Part shown: positions 19,641 through 28,920 of the stretch, piece by piece
Numbering within the stretch: position 1 is the first letter of the stretch
Layout of the letters: every line of letters starts with the position of its first letter
DNA from: Prorocentrum cordatum
Taxonomy: Eukaryota; Sar; Dinophyceae; Prorocentrales; Prorocentraceae
Direction of reading: 5' to 3'
Length of the DNA: 64,000 nt
NCBI GenBank assembly: GCA_963575745.1
Contig: CAUYUJ010017805.1
Location: forward strand, 124,592 to 188,591
The notes under the pieces: generated by a model
Database searches by the model: none
Told to the model about the DNA's origin: nothing
What the model saw: only the letters and a program-made list of their open reading frames with translations
Made by a program: the position numbers and the translations under genes

Positions 19641-19799
19641 ACTGACCGGAATTGCCGTGACCCGAAGAGCATCAGCTACGGCGAACCTGGCTTAGCGACT
19701 CCAATCCACATTTGGGGCTTCAGGGACCAATCACTAACCGGCTCCCCTTAACCGGGGTCCTGGCTATACCCGACAATGGGGGGGCGGGGGGGGCGACAA
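19641..19799. other. Unassigned DNA
   Basis: No gene or repeat recognised. Confidence 0.5.
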
Positions 19800-19842
<43 letters not shown>

Positions 19843-20065
19843 GTGGGGGGGGGGGGAAAGAAAAGTGCCCTTTTCGCACCCTGCCAGCCCCTTCCGGGGC
19901 TCTGTAAAGGGCCTCCGCAGGGGCCCTGAAGGGCTCCTTTTCTGCAGCCCTCGCTGCCTCCCCATTTGTCGGTCCCCCGTTCCCAGACCCCCGACATCGT
20001 GATTCTCTCGCAACGTCGACCCCCAGCTGGACCCCTTCCCCAGGATTGGTTCTTCATCCTGAATC
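19800..20065 (-). repeat. Dispersed repeat R1 with GT microsatellite
   Basis: A GT tract (19800-19838) is followed by sequence that, on the minus strand, matches 45474-45700: the phrases AACG..GGGG.C..CAAATGGG, GCAGCGAGGGCTGCAGAAAA and ATCACGA.GTCGGGGGTCTGG are shared. Both copies end in a CA/GT tract, so the microsatellite is part of the repeat. Confidence 0.8.
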
Positions 20066-20250
20066 GTATGTTGAGGGTCCCGGGGCCTGCTGAGGGCCCC
20101 GGGAAGCCGAAGGTAGCGAAAAACCTCACGCCGTGATTTTGGACTTTTTTATTTCTGAATTTGGATGGAATGCGAAAACCTCCGGCCGTGATTCTGCTCC
20201 CCACGCGAAGTGGTCTGAGAAGGCCCGCGAGAGCCGCCGGGACCGTCCAT

Positions 20251-20447
20251 AGGGGAACAAAAAGTGACATAAACATAAAAACTCGGAGGCCCGCGCGGAT
20301 TTCTCGGATCGGCGCTGGGGCCCCCCGGCGGCGCCTCTGGCGCCGCCCCTGGCGCGCTCCACGTGCCAGGGAGAGGGGTCCAGCGCCGATCCGAGAAATC
20401 CGCGCGGACCTCCGAGCTGTTATGCTTACGCATTTTTCTGTTCCCGT
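20251..20447. mobile_element. Foldback element F, copy 2
   Basis: Best-preserved TIR of the family. The left side reads GGGGAACAAAAAGTGACATA and then AACTCGGAGG; the right side carries AAATCCGCGCGGACCTCCGA and GTTCCC. The centre holds GGCGCCTCTGGCGCC and CTGGCGCGCTCCACGTGCCAG. Confidence 0.92.
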
Positions 20448-21055
20448 AGCCCAAGAGCCGAGCCGGCGCTTCGTCGCCCCCGCGCGGGCCTCGCAGCAGT
20501 CCGAGCGGGCCCCCGCGCTGGGCGCCGCGCTGCCGCTGGAGCGCCCGGGCGGCGCGGCGGCGCCCTGCCCCGTGCGGCGTCGGTGGGCGTCGGACAGCTC
20601 GCCGTCCTGAGGGGGAGCGTCCCCTGACCTCACAGGAGGGCTAATCTGCGGGCAAACCTTGTGTCCATATCCGCCGCAGCTTGGGGCTTCGGACGCCCTC
20701 CCCCAGAAAGCCGAGGAGCACTGGGTACGAATAAAACTCGGGCCCCTACTGGAGGCTCGAATTTTATCCATATCCAGTGCGCCTCGGCCTTGCGACGCCC
20801 CTTCCACGAAAGTCCAAGACGCCCTGGATGTGGATATAGATATTGCCCGCATAATCGATAAAACAGCACCAGGACGTCGACGTCCGATTTCCAGTCGAGG
20901 TTTCAGGCAATCCAGATAGGGGTCTACAGGTCTGGAGGGCTCTTTTTAGCACTCTGGGATGTCAGGGTCAGGTCCCATCGGCCACCGTGAGCGGCGAACT
21001 GATAGCACAGGGGGTGGGGCAAGCTTGTGCTATCAGGAGCTTTCCGGAACAAGGT
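20448..21055. other. Unassigned DNA
   Basis: GC-rich to 20620, more mixed after. Short phrases recur (GGGCTTCGGACGCCC / GGCCTTGCGACGCCC near 20690 and 20787; TATCCATATCC near 20765), suggesting a degenerate duplication. No gene recognised. Confidence 0.45.
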
Positions 21056-21233
21056 GCAGTCAACCCGCACAGTGAGGATGAGCAACCTTCCCAAAGGTGT
21101 GCCCTTGCATCCTTGCCTCCTCGGTCCATCCTTGGCCACTTTCGTTGGCCGCGCCCCGCTCGCAGAGTGTCGAAACGGTCTTCCAAGGCCCGTGCATCCT
21201 TGTCGTGCATCCTTACGGATACGGGTCGACTGT
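21056..21233. mobile_element. MITE M3, copy a
   Basis: TIR CAGTCAACCCGCACAGTGAG and, at the right end, TCCTTACGGATACGGGTCGA followed by CTGTG. A second, inner pair of CATCCTTG / CAAGGATG words continues the stem. About 178 bp, non-coding. Confidence 0.85.
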
Positions 21234-21370
21234 GTGTCGAATCGGGAGGACAATTATCCTTCAAGCCTTTCGGCGCTCGACATGCTCGGGTCACCTGTCT
21301 CGCCTTTTTTGCGCCATCCGAACACCCATCATATTACCCCGATGTGCCGGAGCCCCTGGCCAGCAGGCAC

Positions 21371-21512
21371 GCAAGAGTGACCCTTGGTGCGCGACTTTCG
21401 GGGGCCGCGTGGAGGCCAAACTCGAGCGCGCAAGACGCTGATACCGCATCGCAGTCCCTCATCTGGGGACCTCCGCCGGTGCCCACACCCAAGGTTACTC
21501 TGGCGAAAGGTC
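21371..21512. mobile_element. MITE M6, copy a
   Basis: Ends AGAGTGACCCTTGGTGCGCG and CACCCAAGGTTACTCTGGCG with AAAGGTCAACCTTAC form an imperfect TIR. Same orientation as the copy at 22086. It directly abuts MITE M5. Confidence 0.75.
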
Positions 21513-21518
21513 AACCTT

Positions 21519-21686
21519 ACCCATCGGTCGGAAGAAGTAGGTAGAATCATGAAGTAGGAAGGCGTTGAAAGTAGATTGGGTCCCGTCCACCTAGGTGAAG
21601 CCACTCGATCATTGAAGTAGGAAGGCGCTTAAAGTAGATTGGAACCTGGGAATCCATAAATACCTACTTTCAACGACCGATGGGTA
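21519..21686. mobile_element. MITE M5
   Basis: TIR ACCCATCGGTCGGAAGAAGT at the left, and CTACTTTCAACGACCGATGG at the right. Inside, GAAGTAGGAAGGCG.T.AAAG with TAGATTGG occurs twice (21551 and 21617). Confidence 0.75.
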
Positions 21687-22085
21687 CGTGGAGCCGAGCC
21701 CAGATCTGCTCGCGTCTGGACGCAAAATCACGACGGGAAGTTTTGTGGCCGTCTTCGACCTCTGGGGGCCCTCGCTGGGCCCCGGGGCTGTGAAAAACCA
21801 CGGCCCTGGGGCAGGGGTCGGGACTCTTCCGCGGACCCCGTGTTGCCAAAATCAAGACATCGCACGTCGAGGGGGGGGGGGGACTGGCTCAGGGGGGGAA
21901 ACATCGAGCCGCGGAGTCGGCGACACGTCGCCGGTAGAACGAAAGATCGGCGATGAGAGCTCCCGGCAGCGACGCCGCACGTGCCCGGGCGGGGTGGGCT
22001 ACCGAACCCCCGTGGGCGATGAATGGGCGATGGGGGGTCGATGCATCCCCCCCAAAGCTTATGTAGCCCTATCGGCTACACTCAA
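21687..22085. other. Unassigned DNA
   Basis: A partial R1-like phrase (CAAAATCACGACGGGA) is at 21722. No coding signal. Confidence 0.45.
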
Positions 22086-22245
22086 GAGTGACCCTGGGTA
22101 AGAGTGACCTTTGGTGCGCGGCTTTGGGGGGGCCGCGGGGAGACCAAATCCAGGCGCGCTAGCCGCTGCTACCGCTTCGCGTTCAGCCATCTGGGGGCCC
22201 ATCTGTGCCCGCACCAAAGGTCACTCCGGCGAAGGGTCACTCTTA
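22086..22245. mobile_element. MITE M6, copy b
   Basis: TIR GTAAGAGTGACCTTTGGTGC at 22100, with GCACCAAAGGTCACTCCGGC and GGGTCACTCTTAC at the right. The inner sequence is about 80 percent like copy a by eye. Confidence 0.8.
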
Positions 22246-22362
22246 CGTCTAGTCGATTATGTAGCCCTCTAGCGTAGCCCCTCGTGTCCTGCCCGGGACA
22301 CGAGCACACGCCCTGGTGCCCGTCGGACGTTGCTTCTTCATCTCCGAGGTGCCTCGGTCGCT

Positions 22363-22540
22363 GATGTAGAAGAAGCAGAGGCGGCACAAGCATACACTTT
22401 CGGAAGTCTGCGCGGATTTCTTGGATCCGCGCTGGGCCCCCCTCCCCGGCGCAGGGGCAGCGCCGGAGGCGCCGCCAGGGGGACCCAACGCTAGTCCAAG
22501 AAATCCTTGCGGAGTTCATGAAGTTTTCGCTTACAGTCGG
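22363..22540. mobile_element. Foldback element F, copy 3
   Basis: Carries the family landmarks GGCACAAGCATA, CTGCGCGGATTTCTTGGATC, CGCCGGAGGCGCCGCC and the right arm TCCAAGAAATCCTTGCGGAG. Confidence 0.85.
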
Positions 22541-22974
22541 ACCTAAGCTACAAGAACATCCCTCACAATCATCGTGCTACAGCGGGACCTATGACAGACG
22601 AACATCGCTCAAAACCTGAGACCCTCCGTCGGCCAAAACACAAACGGAACATCCGAGGGCACCCTCCCCCCAGGTGCATCAGACACCCTCCCCGAATCGG
22701 CCTAGATCTCATATCTCGGCCCGACTGCACCGGAAACGAAAACGAGACGCACCACCACGGAGCAACAACGAAACACGTACAGGAAACATAAAAAGTCAGG
22801 GCCAAGCGGCGACGGCGACGGCGACGGCGGCGGCGGCAACGACGACGACGACGAAAACGTAAACCTAAACGGCGCTGTGCTCGGTCCCTGCCCGGCTGCC
22901 CGCGAGGAGTGCGGGCCCAGAAAGAAACGGAGGAGACGCTCCTGTAAAGGAACGACCCGCAGACCACAGCCCCT
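22541..22974. other. Non-coding DNA with a GAC/GGC tract
   Basis: A run of GACGGC and GAC triplets lies at 22806-22860. No supported gene. Confidence 0.5.
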
Positions 22975-23125
22975 CCCCCTCCCCTCCTCCTTCCTCCTCC
23001 CCCTCCCCCTCCTCCTCCTCCTCCTCCTCCTCCTCTTCCTCCTCCTCCTTCTCTTCCTCCTCCTCCTCGTCCTCCTCCTCCTCCTCCTCCCTCCACCTCC
23101 TCCTCCTCCTCCTCCTCGTCCTCCA
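22975..23125. repeat. CCT microsatellite
   Basis: Pyrimidine-rich on the + strand, about 150 bp. Confidence 0.95.
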
Positions 23126-23239
23126 ATTATTTTCTTTGTACATAACTTGTCCCTGTCGCACCCCGAGGCCAATTTTTCGGGCGGGCTGGGCGTTTCGCCT
23201 GAGCCTTCCTCACCGCTTACGACCCTGAAGCTTGAACAT

Positions 23240-23690
23240 TGGCAATAGTTTCACAGATGGAGGGCGGGTGGTTTTCAAAATGTGGCTCTCGCCTCAGCGC
23301 CGCGTACACTCGCTTGAAACATTCGCAAGAGCTTCACGGATAGAGGACGACCCAGTTTCAAACTGTAGCTCTTACTTCAGCGCCGCGCACATTCGTTTGT
23401 ACACATTTGCAAGGGTCTCACGGATTGAAAGCGGGTGGTTTTCAACATTTGGCTCTCGCCCTAGCGTCGCGCACATTCGTTTCAAACGTTTGCAAACTAT
23501 TCCCGCATTGAGGGCGATCCTTTTTCATATTTTTGGTTCTCGCCTTAGCGCCGCGCACATTCGTTCTAACAAATTGCAAGAGCTTCACGGATTGCGGGCG
23601 GTTCCTTTTCAAAATGTGGCTCCCGCCTTAGCGCCGAGCGCATTCGTTTATAATATGTGCAAGAGTTTCACGGATTCCCATGATCAAAAT
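23240..23690. repeat. 83-84-bp satellite, five units
   Basis: Units contain TTCACGGATTG.GGGCGG, TTTTCAAAATGTGGCTC and TCGCCTTAGCGCCGCGCACA then TTCG. The CACGGAT word recurs at 23252, 23335, 23419, about 23503, 23586 and 23669. Because 84 is a multiple of three, one + strand frame (23232-23915) stays open and gives a repeated SRLSAAHIR peptide. I regard this as an array effect. Confidence 0.9.
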
Positions 23691-23997
23691 GCCAGAAATG
23701 GCGTTCTGGAGAGACTCAGGATTTCTCGAGTGCGACAGTCATGTTCGTTCGCGGTGTTGAAGTCCCGATACTGGCGTTGTGGCACGGTTCAGGATCGTCA
23801 AGACGCAAAAGTCAGGTTGATACGTGGCGTTGGAACCCCGAGAACAATGCTTTGGCATGCTTCAGGGTCTTCAAACGGTTGCCTTCCAACGAGGCAGTTC
23901 CCTCAATGGAAATGAACCGTTGTGGGGGCCTATGAAGAGGGAGCTTGGAGGGAGGGTTTCTTCCAAAATCGTTGGTTAGCCTTGGGTTTACACTGGT
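23691..23997. other. Unassigned DNA after the satellite
   Basis: Contains GTTCAGGATCGTCAAGACGC and related phrases, perhaps decayed repeat units. No gene recognised. Confidence 0.45.
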
Positions 23998-24172
23998 CCT
24001 CCTCCTCCTCCTCCTTCCTCCTTCCTCCTCCCTCCTCCTCCCTCCTCCTCCTCCTTCTCCTCCTCCTCCTTCTCCTCGCTCCTCCTCCTCGTCCTCCACT
24101 TCCTCGTCCTCGTTCTCCTCTTCCTCCTCGTCCTCGTCCTCCTCCTCCTCCTCCTCCTCTTCCTCCTCCTTC
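23998..24172. repeat. CCT/CTT/CGT microsatellite
   Basis: Pyrimidine-rich on the + strand, with TCC, TTC and TCG triplets. Confidence 0.95.
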
Positions 24173-24212
24173 TCTGAGCCCCAAGTGGTCCTCACCTCGG
24201 CGTTTTGACTGC

Positions 24213-24564
24213 ACAGTCAACCCGTATATACTGAGGATGCGCGGCAAGGATGCAATGGCATTGGAGGGCTACGTCCACGTTTTTCGAGCGAGGCTGGCCA
24301 GCGAAGGTCGCTCAGGATGGGCCGACGGGGCAATGCTGCAAGGGTACAGTCGTGGCGCTGAGGAAGGAACCCTTTGCGTTGGGGAGGGGCTCCGTGTTCC
24401 TGAATTGTTTCTCAGTTTGCCTTCGATTTTCCATTAGGCTTTCAGTGGGACATCGAAATTTAACGTATGGAAAAAAAGCCTCGTTTCTTATTTAGGGTTC
24501 CTTAGGTCAACGCCCCGACTGTAGCCGTGGAACGTTGGTCATCCTTACTGTGAGGGTTGACTGT
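24213..24564. mobile_element. MITE M3, copy b (long form)
   Basis: Left end ACAGTCAACCCGTATATACT then GAGGATG; right end CATCCTTACTGTGAGGGTTG then ACTGT. It is about 352 bp, longer than copy a. The inner phrase GGCCAGCGAAGGTCGCTCAG and GATGGGCC is shared with copy c. The right TIR overlaps the 3' end of a minus-strand coding frame. Confidence 0.85.
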
Positions 24565-25563
24565 ATGCCGCTTGTGCTTCTTCGATGGTCACCTCCCTGC
24601 AGCTGTCGGTGCGCGGCCGATGCGGCGCTGCCTCCCTCCCAGGAGTGCGCATCCCTGCTGCGGCGGGACCGACTTAGCGCTTTCCCGCCGCGCCCCGGCG
24701 AGAGCTCGGTCGCGCTGCTCACCAGAGGCTGCTCGGCGCTGCGAGTGCCGACGTGGTATGACCTCACCTCGCCCACGACTTGAAGGCAGAAGTGCAGCAG
24801 AAGCCCAGTGACGTCGTAAGGGATGATGCGAGCCTCGAATTCGTGCGAAGGTACGCCATTTGAGGATTGTGTACAGCGAAGTGTGGCCAGGAATGCCTCC
24901 GATGGCTCACCACTACATTTGCCCAAGAAGCTCTCGACCTTACCTCGATCAGTGTCATGAGCGATGCGGCTGAAAGGTGTTCCAACAAATCTTCCGCCCA
25001 GTAACTGTGAAGTCTCTTCAGAAACGCTGAAAATGATTCCAGTCATCCTATTTATGATGACCTGCCCGTCAGTCGAAACGTTCAAGACTTTTTGCAGTTT
25101 GCGGTACTGGGACACGGACTGCCATTCAAGAATGAAGATGGGGACCACAAACACTACCGCCTGAACCATCACAAACACATCCACGTCTGGAACGTAAACA
25201 CATAAGCAGATGACTCCGGAGACGCATAACTGCAGTACAGAACAACTATGCATCCCAACTGCCCAAAATGCTAAGATGTACAAGGGGAGCTGTCTAACCA
25301 CACCATCTATTGGAGACTGTATGCAAACAAACCCAAATATGGTACAGTATGCGGTGGCCATGAAAAAATCCGACCACACTGTTGTCCTCGGAAGTCTCGT
25401 CATTGCTACTGACAATAAGAGCAACCATACCAGTGCCTGGAGTACCGTCTGCGCTGCAGCGTCATGTGGGACGACTCCTGTCCAGATCAATCCCAACCAC
25501 AGCACAATCCAGACAACGATCGGGATCCAATAAGCTCCCCAGAACGTCCTCAGAGGAGCAAGC
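24507..25563 (-). CDS. Membrane protein with a PAS-like region (probable exon)
   Basis: An intact minus frame, the best host-gene candidate here. From the N-terminus it has hydrophobic segments (PIVVWIVLWLGLIWTGVV; TVLQALVWLLLLSVAM; DFFMATAYCTIFGFVCI; LPLYILAFWAVGMHSCSVLQ with LCVSGVICLCVYV; VFVMVQAVVFVVPIFIL), probably five or six membrane spans in about 130 residues. A PAS-like fold follows (NVSTDGQVIINRMTGIIFSV, SEETSQLLGGRFVGTPFSRI, then HDTDRGKVESFL), then a charged, Ser/Arg-rich tail. This suggests a membrane sensor, but no partner or output domain is seen. The open frame extends past the first possible starts up to TTGTTGTAG at about 25563-25571, which could be a splice acceptor. The last 20 or so codons and the stop lie within MITE M3b. 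Confidence 0.6.
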
Positions 25564-25571
25564 GGCTACAA

Positions 25572-25735
25572 CAACACCTGCCGGATGTACGCACGGATTC
25601 CTTGCATCGGCGCTGGACCCCCTCCATTGGCGCGCGGAGCGCGCCAGGGACGGCGCTGGCGTCGCCGCCAGAGGAGGTGACCTAGCGGCCCAGCGACCCG
25701 GAAAATCAGCTCTTGCCTTCAAACCCTTACGCTCC
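25572..25735. mobile_element. Foldback element F, copy 4
   Basis: Landmarks ACGGATTCCTTGCATCGGCG and GGCGCGCGGAGCGCGCCAGG are present; the right arm is diverged (GACCCGGAAAATCAGCTCTT). It lies directly upstream of the open frame of the PAS-like protein. Confidence 0.75.
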
Positions 25736-25915
25736 AGAACTTTTGGATGGTGTGCCGCGGCGGCGGCTCCGGCAGAACGCCATGCCCTGCAAGCTGACGG
25801 CGTGTCGCTCCGCCGCTTCGCGGGGAGATTCGCTGGGAAAGGCTCGGTGCGCTGACGCGTAGAACCGGGGAAGTGGTGAACGTGCGCGTGCCGCGCCGAA
25901 GCGCGGTGGGCCAGA
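25736..25915. other. Unassigned DNA
   Basis: Short stretch with no recognised gene. Confidence 0.4.
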
Positions 25916-26062
25916 ACCGGGCATGTCCTCCCACATCAGGAATTTCGAGGACGAATGATAGGAAATAGTCAAACATATTGGACCATAGTTGACAAATCGT
26001 CCCTAGACTGTTCTTGGACTATTTTTGAACCCTCCTCCTGCAGAAGGACGTGCCCGACTTAC
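25916..26062. mobile_element. MITE M2, copy 3 (diverged)
   Basis: Ends CCGGGCATGTCCTCC and GGACGTGCCCGAC match the M2 TIR. The interior keeps GGACTATTTTTGAACCC and AATAGTCAAACATATTGG. No clear target duplication could be read. Confidence 0.7.
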
Positions 26063-26342
26063 TCACACCGTCGTTTTGTTCTTCGAGTCCTCCGGCTTGC
26101 CGACGACGCGAGGTACTGGCTGTCTGTTGTCAGCCGCCACCAGCAGCCCACGGCCCTGCTAGCTGCCCTCGCGCCGAGCCAGACGGGGTCCCGCGTGTGG
26201 ACCCCCGGCCGGGCGCAGCAGCCGTCCCGCAGTGGCTCGCGCAGCATGCGCGCGGCGGCCCCCGAGGCCGATGCCGAAGGTGCACTGCCGAGTGAGACTG
26301 CGAGCCAGACCCGAAGAGAAAGTGGACCACGACCAGAGGAGG
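26063..26342. other. Unassigned DNA
   Basis: No supported gene or repeat. Confidence 0.45.
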
Positions 26343-26530
26343 ACCTCACAACAGGTCCGAGAGCTCCGCGCGGAGTGCGTGGATCGGCGCTGGAGCCCCC
26401 TCCGTGGCGCGCGGGACGCGCCAGGGGCGGCGCAGGAGGCGCCGCTGCAGGGGGGCCCAGCGCGGATACAAGAAATCCGCGCGGACCTCCGAGAACTATG
26501 TGGATGCATTTGTTTCGCTTTTCGATCTGA
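26343..26530. mobile_element. Foldback element F, copy 5
   Basis: Shares GAGCTCCGCGCGGAGTGCGT, GATCGGCGCTGGAGCCCCCT, GGCGCGCGGGACGCGCCAGG and AGAAATCCGCGCGGACCTCC. Confidence 0.88.
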
Positions 26531-26539
26531 TGTGCGCGG

Positions 26540-26712
26540 CGGGATTTGTCCATACCCACCGCCTGGGAACCGACGTCCCGGTGCCCCAGCGGGCGGTGGG
26601 TATCGACACACGTTGCTCCTCGAGGGGGGCCGATTCGAGATCCAGATCCACCACCTGTGGAGGTCCGCGAGGGTCGATCCCCCAGGCGGTGATTATGGAT
26701 AAGTCCCCGCCT
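26540..26712. mobile_element. TIR element (MITE M7)
   Basis: Left GCGGGATTTGTCCATACCCA then CCGCCTGGG; right CCCAGGCGGTGATTATGGAT then AAGTCCCCGCC. A TIR of about 30 bp with few mismatches. A second inner palindrome lies at CATACCCACCGC...GCGGTGGGTATCG (26552-26605). Only one copy seen. Confidence 0.8.
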
Positions 26713-26888
26713 CGGATGATTATGAAGGGGCACCAGGACACACAAATAAATGCACACAAATAAAACTATTCCCTATGTTTTCCTATTTTTCCGGGTTTCT
26801 GTATTCCCCCCCACTTCCCATATTTTCCCATATTTTCTGGGGAATAGAGGATTGATTGTGTCTGTGTGTTTTTTTCTTCCTGAGATTA

Positions 26889-27083
26889 GAAAAAGAAGAA
26901 CGGCACAAACATAAACTTTTGGCACTCCGCACGGGTTCCTTGGATCTGCGCTGGGGCTCCCTCCCTGGCGCGCGGATCGCGCCAGGGGCGGCGCCGGAGG
27001 CGCCGCCGGGGGGCCAGGTGCCAATCCAAGAAACCCGCGCGATGCGCCGAATTTTCAGGTTTGTGGCGTTTTTCTTCTTCGAC
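26889..27083. mobile_element. Foldback element F, copy 6
   Basis: Left GAAAAAGAAGAACGGCACAA then ACATAAAC; right, as complement, GAAGAAGAAAAACGCCACAA. The centre has CTGGCGCGCGGATCGCGCCAG and GGCGCCGGAGGCGCCGCC. It abuts a coding-like minus frame at 27084. Confidence 0.9.
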
Positions 27084-27556
27084 GACTGGGGATGGGTGAT
27101 GTGGAAGGCTTCTGACTCATATTCCTGCATGCAGACTTGTTCTAGCCAGCGCGCCGGCCACAGGCTCCAAAATGCTTCACCTGGCAATGCGCGAAGCCAG
27201 CCCGACATGTTTTGGTTCGCCGTGGCGCACACTAGCGAGCGCTCGCAATATGGGCGGGCTATACAAGATGCCCGAATCAATGCAGATAGCTGCAGGATGT
27301 AGGACATGCGCATGCAGGTCTCCTCAATCATGTACCGCGAAATTGCTCTCGACGTCTCTTCTCCCAAAGCTTCTCCCAGAGGCACTGTTCCAAGGACCTC
27401 CCTCAGAGTAGATGGGGTCGCGGAATCTCTCACCGCATCGCCAGAGCACCTGCTATGTATCGGCGACGGCCGCATGTTTGCAGAAAATCGGGCTCTGGAT
27501 CTGACCGTATCTCTGATGCATCTTCGGTGGCAACTCATGGAAGCCTCCCATACCAT
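27084..27556 (-). CDS. Coding-like fragment, unknown protein
   Basis: A minus frame opens with ATG at 27554-27556 and gives about 158 residues before it runs into foldback element F copy 6. Composition is ordinary for a globular protein and unlike the surrounding low-complexity DNA: LREVLGTVPLGEALGEETSR, AISRYMIEETCMRMSYILQL, CATANQNMSGWLRALPGEAF and WSLWPARWLEQVCMQEYES. The Trp- and Met-rich helices do not match a family I can name. The frame continues through the foldback element to 26783, but that part is element sequence. It may be an exon whose intron is the foldback element, or a gene truncated by it. Confidence 0.4.
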
Positions 27557-27724
27557 CTTGTCGGCTCTTGCTAATCGACCCGAGTCGATGCTAAATCGAC
27601 GCTAACTGGCGCTAAATCGGGGCTATGCAATCGACTCCCAGACGCTAATCGACGCGAAGCGACGCCAAAGACGGAATTGAAAGGGCATGCCAAGCTTCCA
27701 CGATCGGCGAACGAATGTATCCGT
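27557..27724. repeat. Short GCTAA.TCGACGC repeats
   Basis: GCTAAATCGACGCTAACTGG, GCGCTAAATCGG and GACGCTAATCGACGCGAAGC form a degenerate direct repeat of about 12-18 bp. Confidence 0.6.
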
Positions 27725-27752
27725 GATGCGGCGAGATCCTTCGACCCCATCT
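27725..27752. repeat. Partial H element, split by MITE M1
   Basis: GATGCGGCGAGATCCTTCGA and CCCCATCT match the right arm of the hairpin elements at 43818 and 47775. It stops at the TA where MITE M1 inserted. Confidence 0.65.
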
Positions 27753-27753
27753 A

Positions 27754-27933
27754 CTCCAGACTTCGTAATAAAAGGGAGGGGGTCTGGACCCTCCAAGACA
27801 AGCCATTTCAGACCTCCCCCGTGGGAGAACCCTCCAAAACATCGTCCCCAGACCCCCCCAGGCCCTCCAAGATGGCCTGGAAGAGACCCCCCCCCGAAAT
27901 GAGACCCCCTCCCTTTTATTACGAAATCTGGAG
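27754..27933. mobile_element. MITE M1, copy 3 (inverted)
   Basis: Perfect family TIRs (CTCCAGACTTCGTAATAAAA and TTTATTACGAAATCTGGAG) with TA at both flanks (27752-27753, 27934-27935). Orientation is opposite to the two copies near 4 kb. Confidence 0.92.
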
Positions 27934-28075
27934 TACTCCGGCCCCCCTCGGACAGCCCCGAGAAGAACGGCCCCCCCGAGTCTGCCGGACTCCCCCCCCC
28001 ACGCGTCTGCAGGCTCCCTTCAGCCACCGCGGTTCACGAGCTGGAGGGCACGTGAGCTCAGCGAGCCCACCCACT

Positions 28076-28113
28076 GGACGACGACGACGACGACGGCGAT
28101 GCCGACGACCCAA

Positions 28114-28170
<57 letters not shown>
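28076..28170. repeat. GAC microsatellite
   Basis: (ACG)n on the + strand, about 95 bp. Confidence 0.95.
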
Positions 28171-28171
<1 letters not shown>

Positions 28172-28192
28172 ATCGCTGCCCCTCACTCGGCG

Positions 28193-28380
28193 GCGAGCGA
28201 GGGGGGAAGTGAGAAGGAGAAGGCCTTCTCAGAGGGCTCGGAAGTCCCCCGGCCGTCCGGAAAGTGTCCTCAGCCTTCCCCAAAGACGCAGAAGCCTCTC
28301 TCAAAGGCCCGAAGACTTCTGAGAAGTCCCGCGGCCTTCTCAGAGGGCCTGCTCCTTCTCACTTCCCCCCCCCGCTCGCA
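28193..28380. mobile_element. TIR element M9, copy a
   Basis: Left GCGAGCGAGGGGGGAAGTGA then GAAGGAGAAGGCC; right complement GCGAGCGGGGGGGGGAAGTG then AGAAGGAGCAGGCC. The inside is rich in GAAG/CTTC words (GAGAAGGCC, CTTCTCAGAGGGC). A second copy lies at 43577. Confidence 0.8.
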
Positions 28381-28825
28381 GCCGACTGACATGAGCGAGG
28401 GGGAAAAGGAAGAAGAGAAGGCGGAAGAGCAGGAGAACGAGAATGAATACGCAAACGGGTGCTATACGCTCTTGTCCCCCGATCTTCCCCTCTCCACCAC
28501 CCTATTGGCCGAAACAAGATCGTTCTAACCGCTCGCTCCCGTGGGGCGCCCTCTACTTTTTAGTGCAATTGGATAATCTACACCTCCGCTGTACCCTGCT
28601 GCCTCCGACCACCTCTGCAACTCTCTCTGCATCCTTAAAGACATCTCGCCCTCTTCCTAAATCGGGGATGGACAGATCCCCCTTTGGCAAAACGTGGCTT
28701 CGTAAGAACGCCCTCGGGCCCAGACCTGGCGGGCGCAAGCCTGGAAGATGACGGCCGCGGCGCCCTCTCGAGAACCGAAAACGGACAATTCACCCATCGA
28801 CGTGTCAGGGTGGGGGGGTTCTGTC
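28381..28825. other. Unassigned DNA with module R2
   Basis: Positions 28729-28790 share GATGACGGCCGCGGCGCCCT and CTCGAGAACCGAAAA with 52578-52615. No gene recognised. Confidence 0.5.
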
Positions 28826-28920
28826 CACCCCCGAAACCTGAGGAAGTCCGCGCGAGTTTCCTGCATCGGCGCTCGCCGCCCCTGCCTGGCGTGCGGAGCG
28901 CGCCAGGGGCTGCGCCGGAG
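28826..28920. mobile_element. Foldback element F, copy 7 (half)
   Basis: Left arm and centre only (GAAGTCCGCGCGAGTTTCCT, GCATCGGCGCTCGCCGCCCC, then GGCGTGCGGAGCGCGCCAGG). At GCGCCGGAGG, where other copies continue GCGCCGCC, a GGA microsatellite begins and the right arm is absent. Confidence 0.8.
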
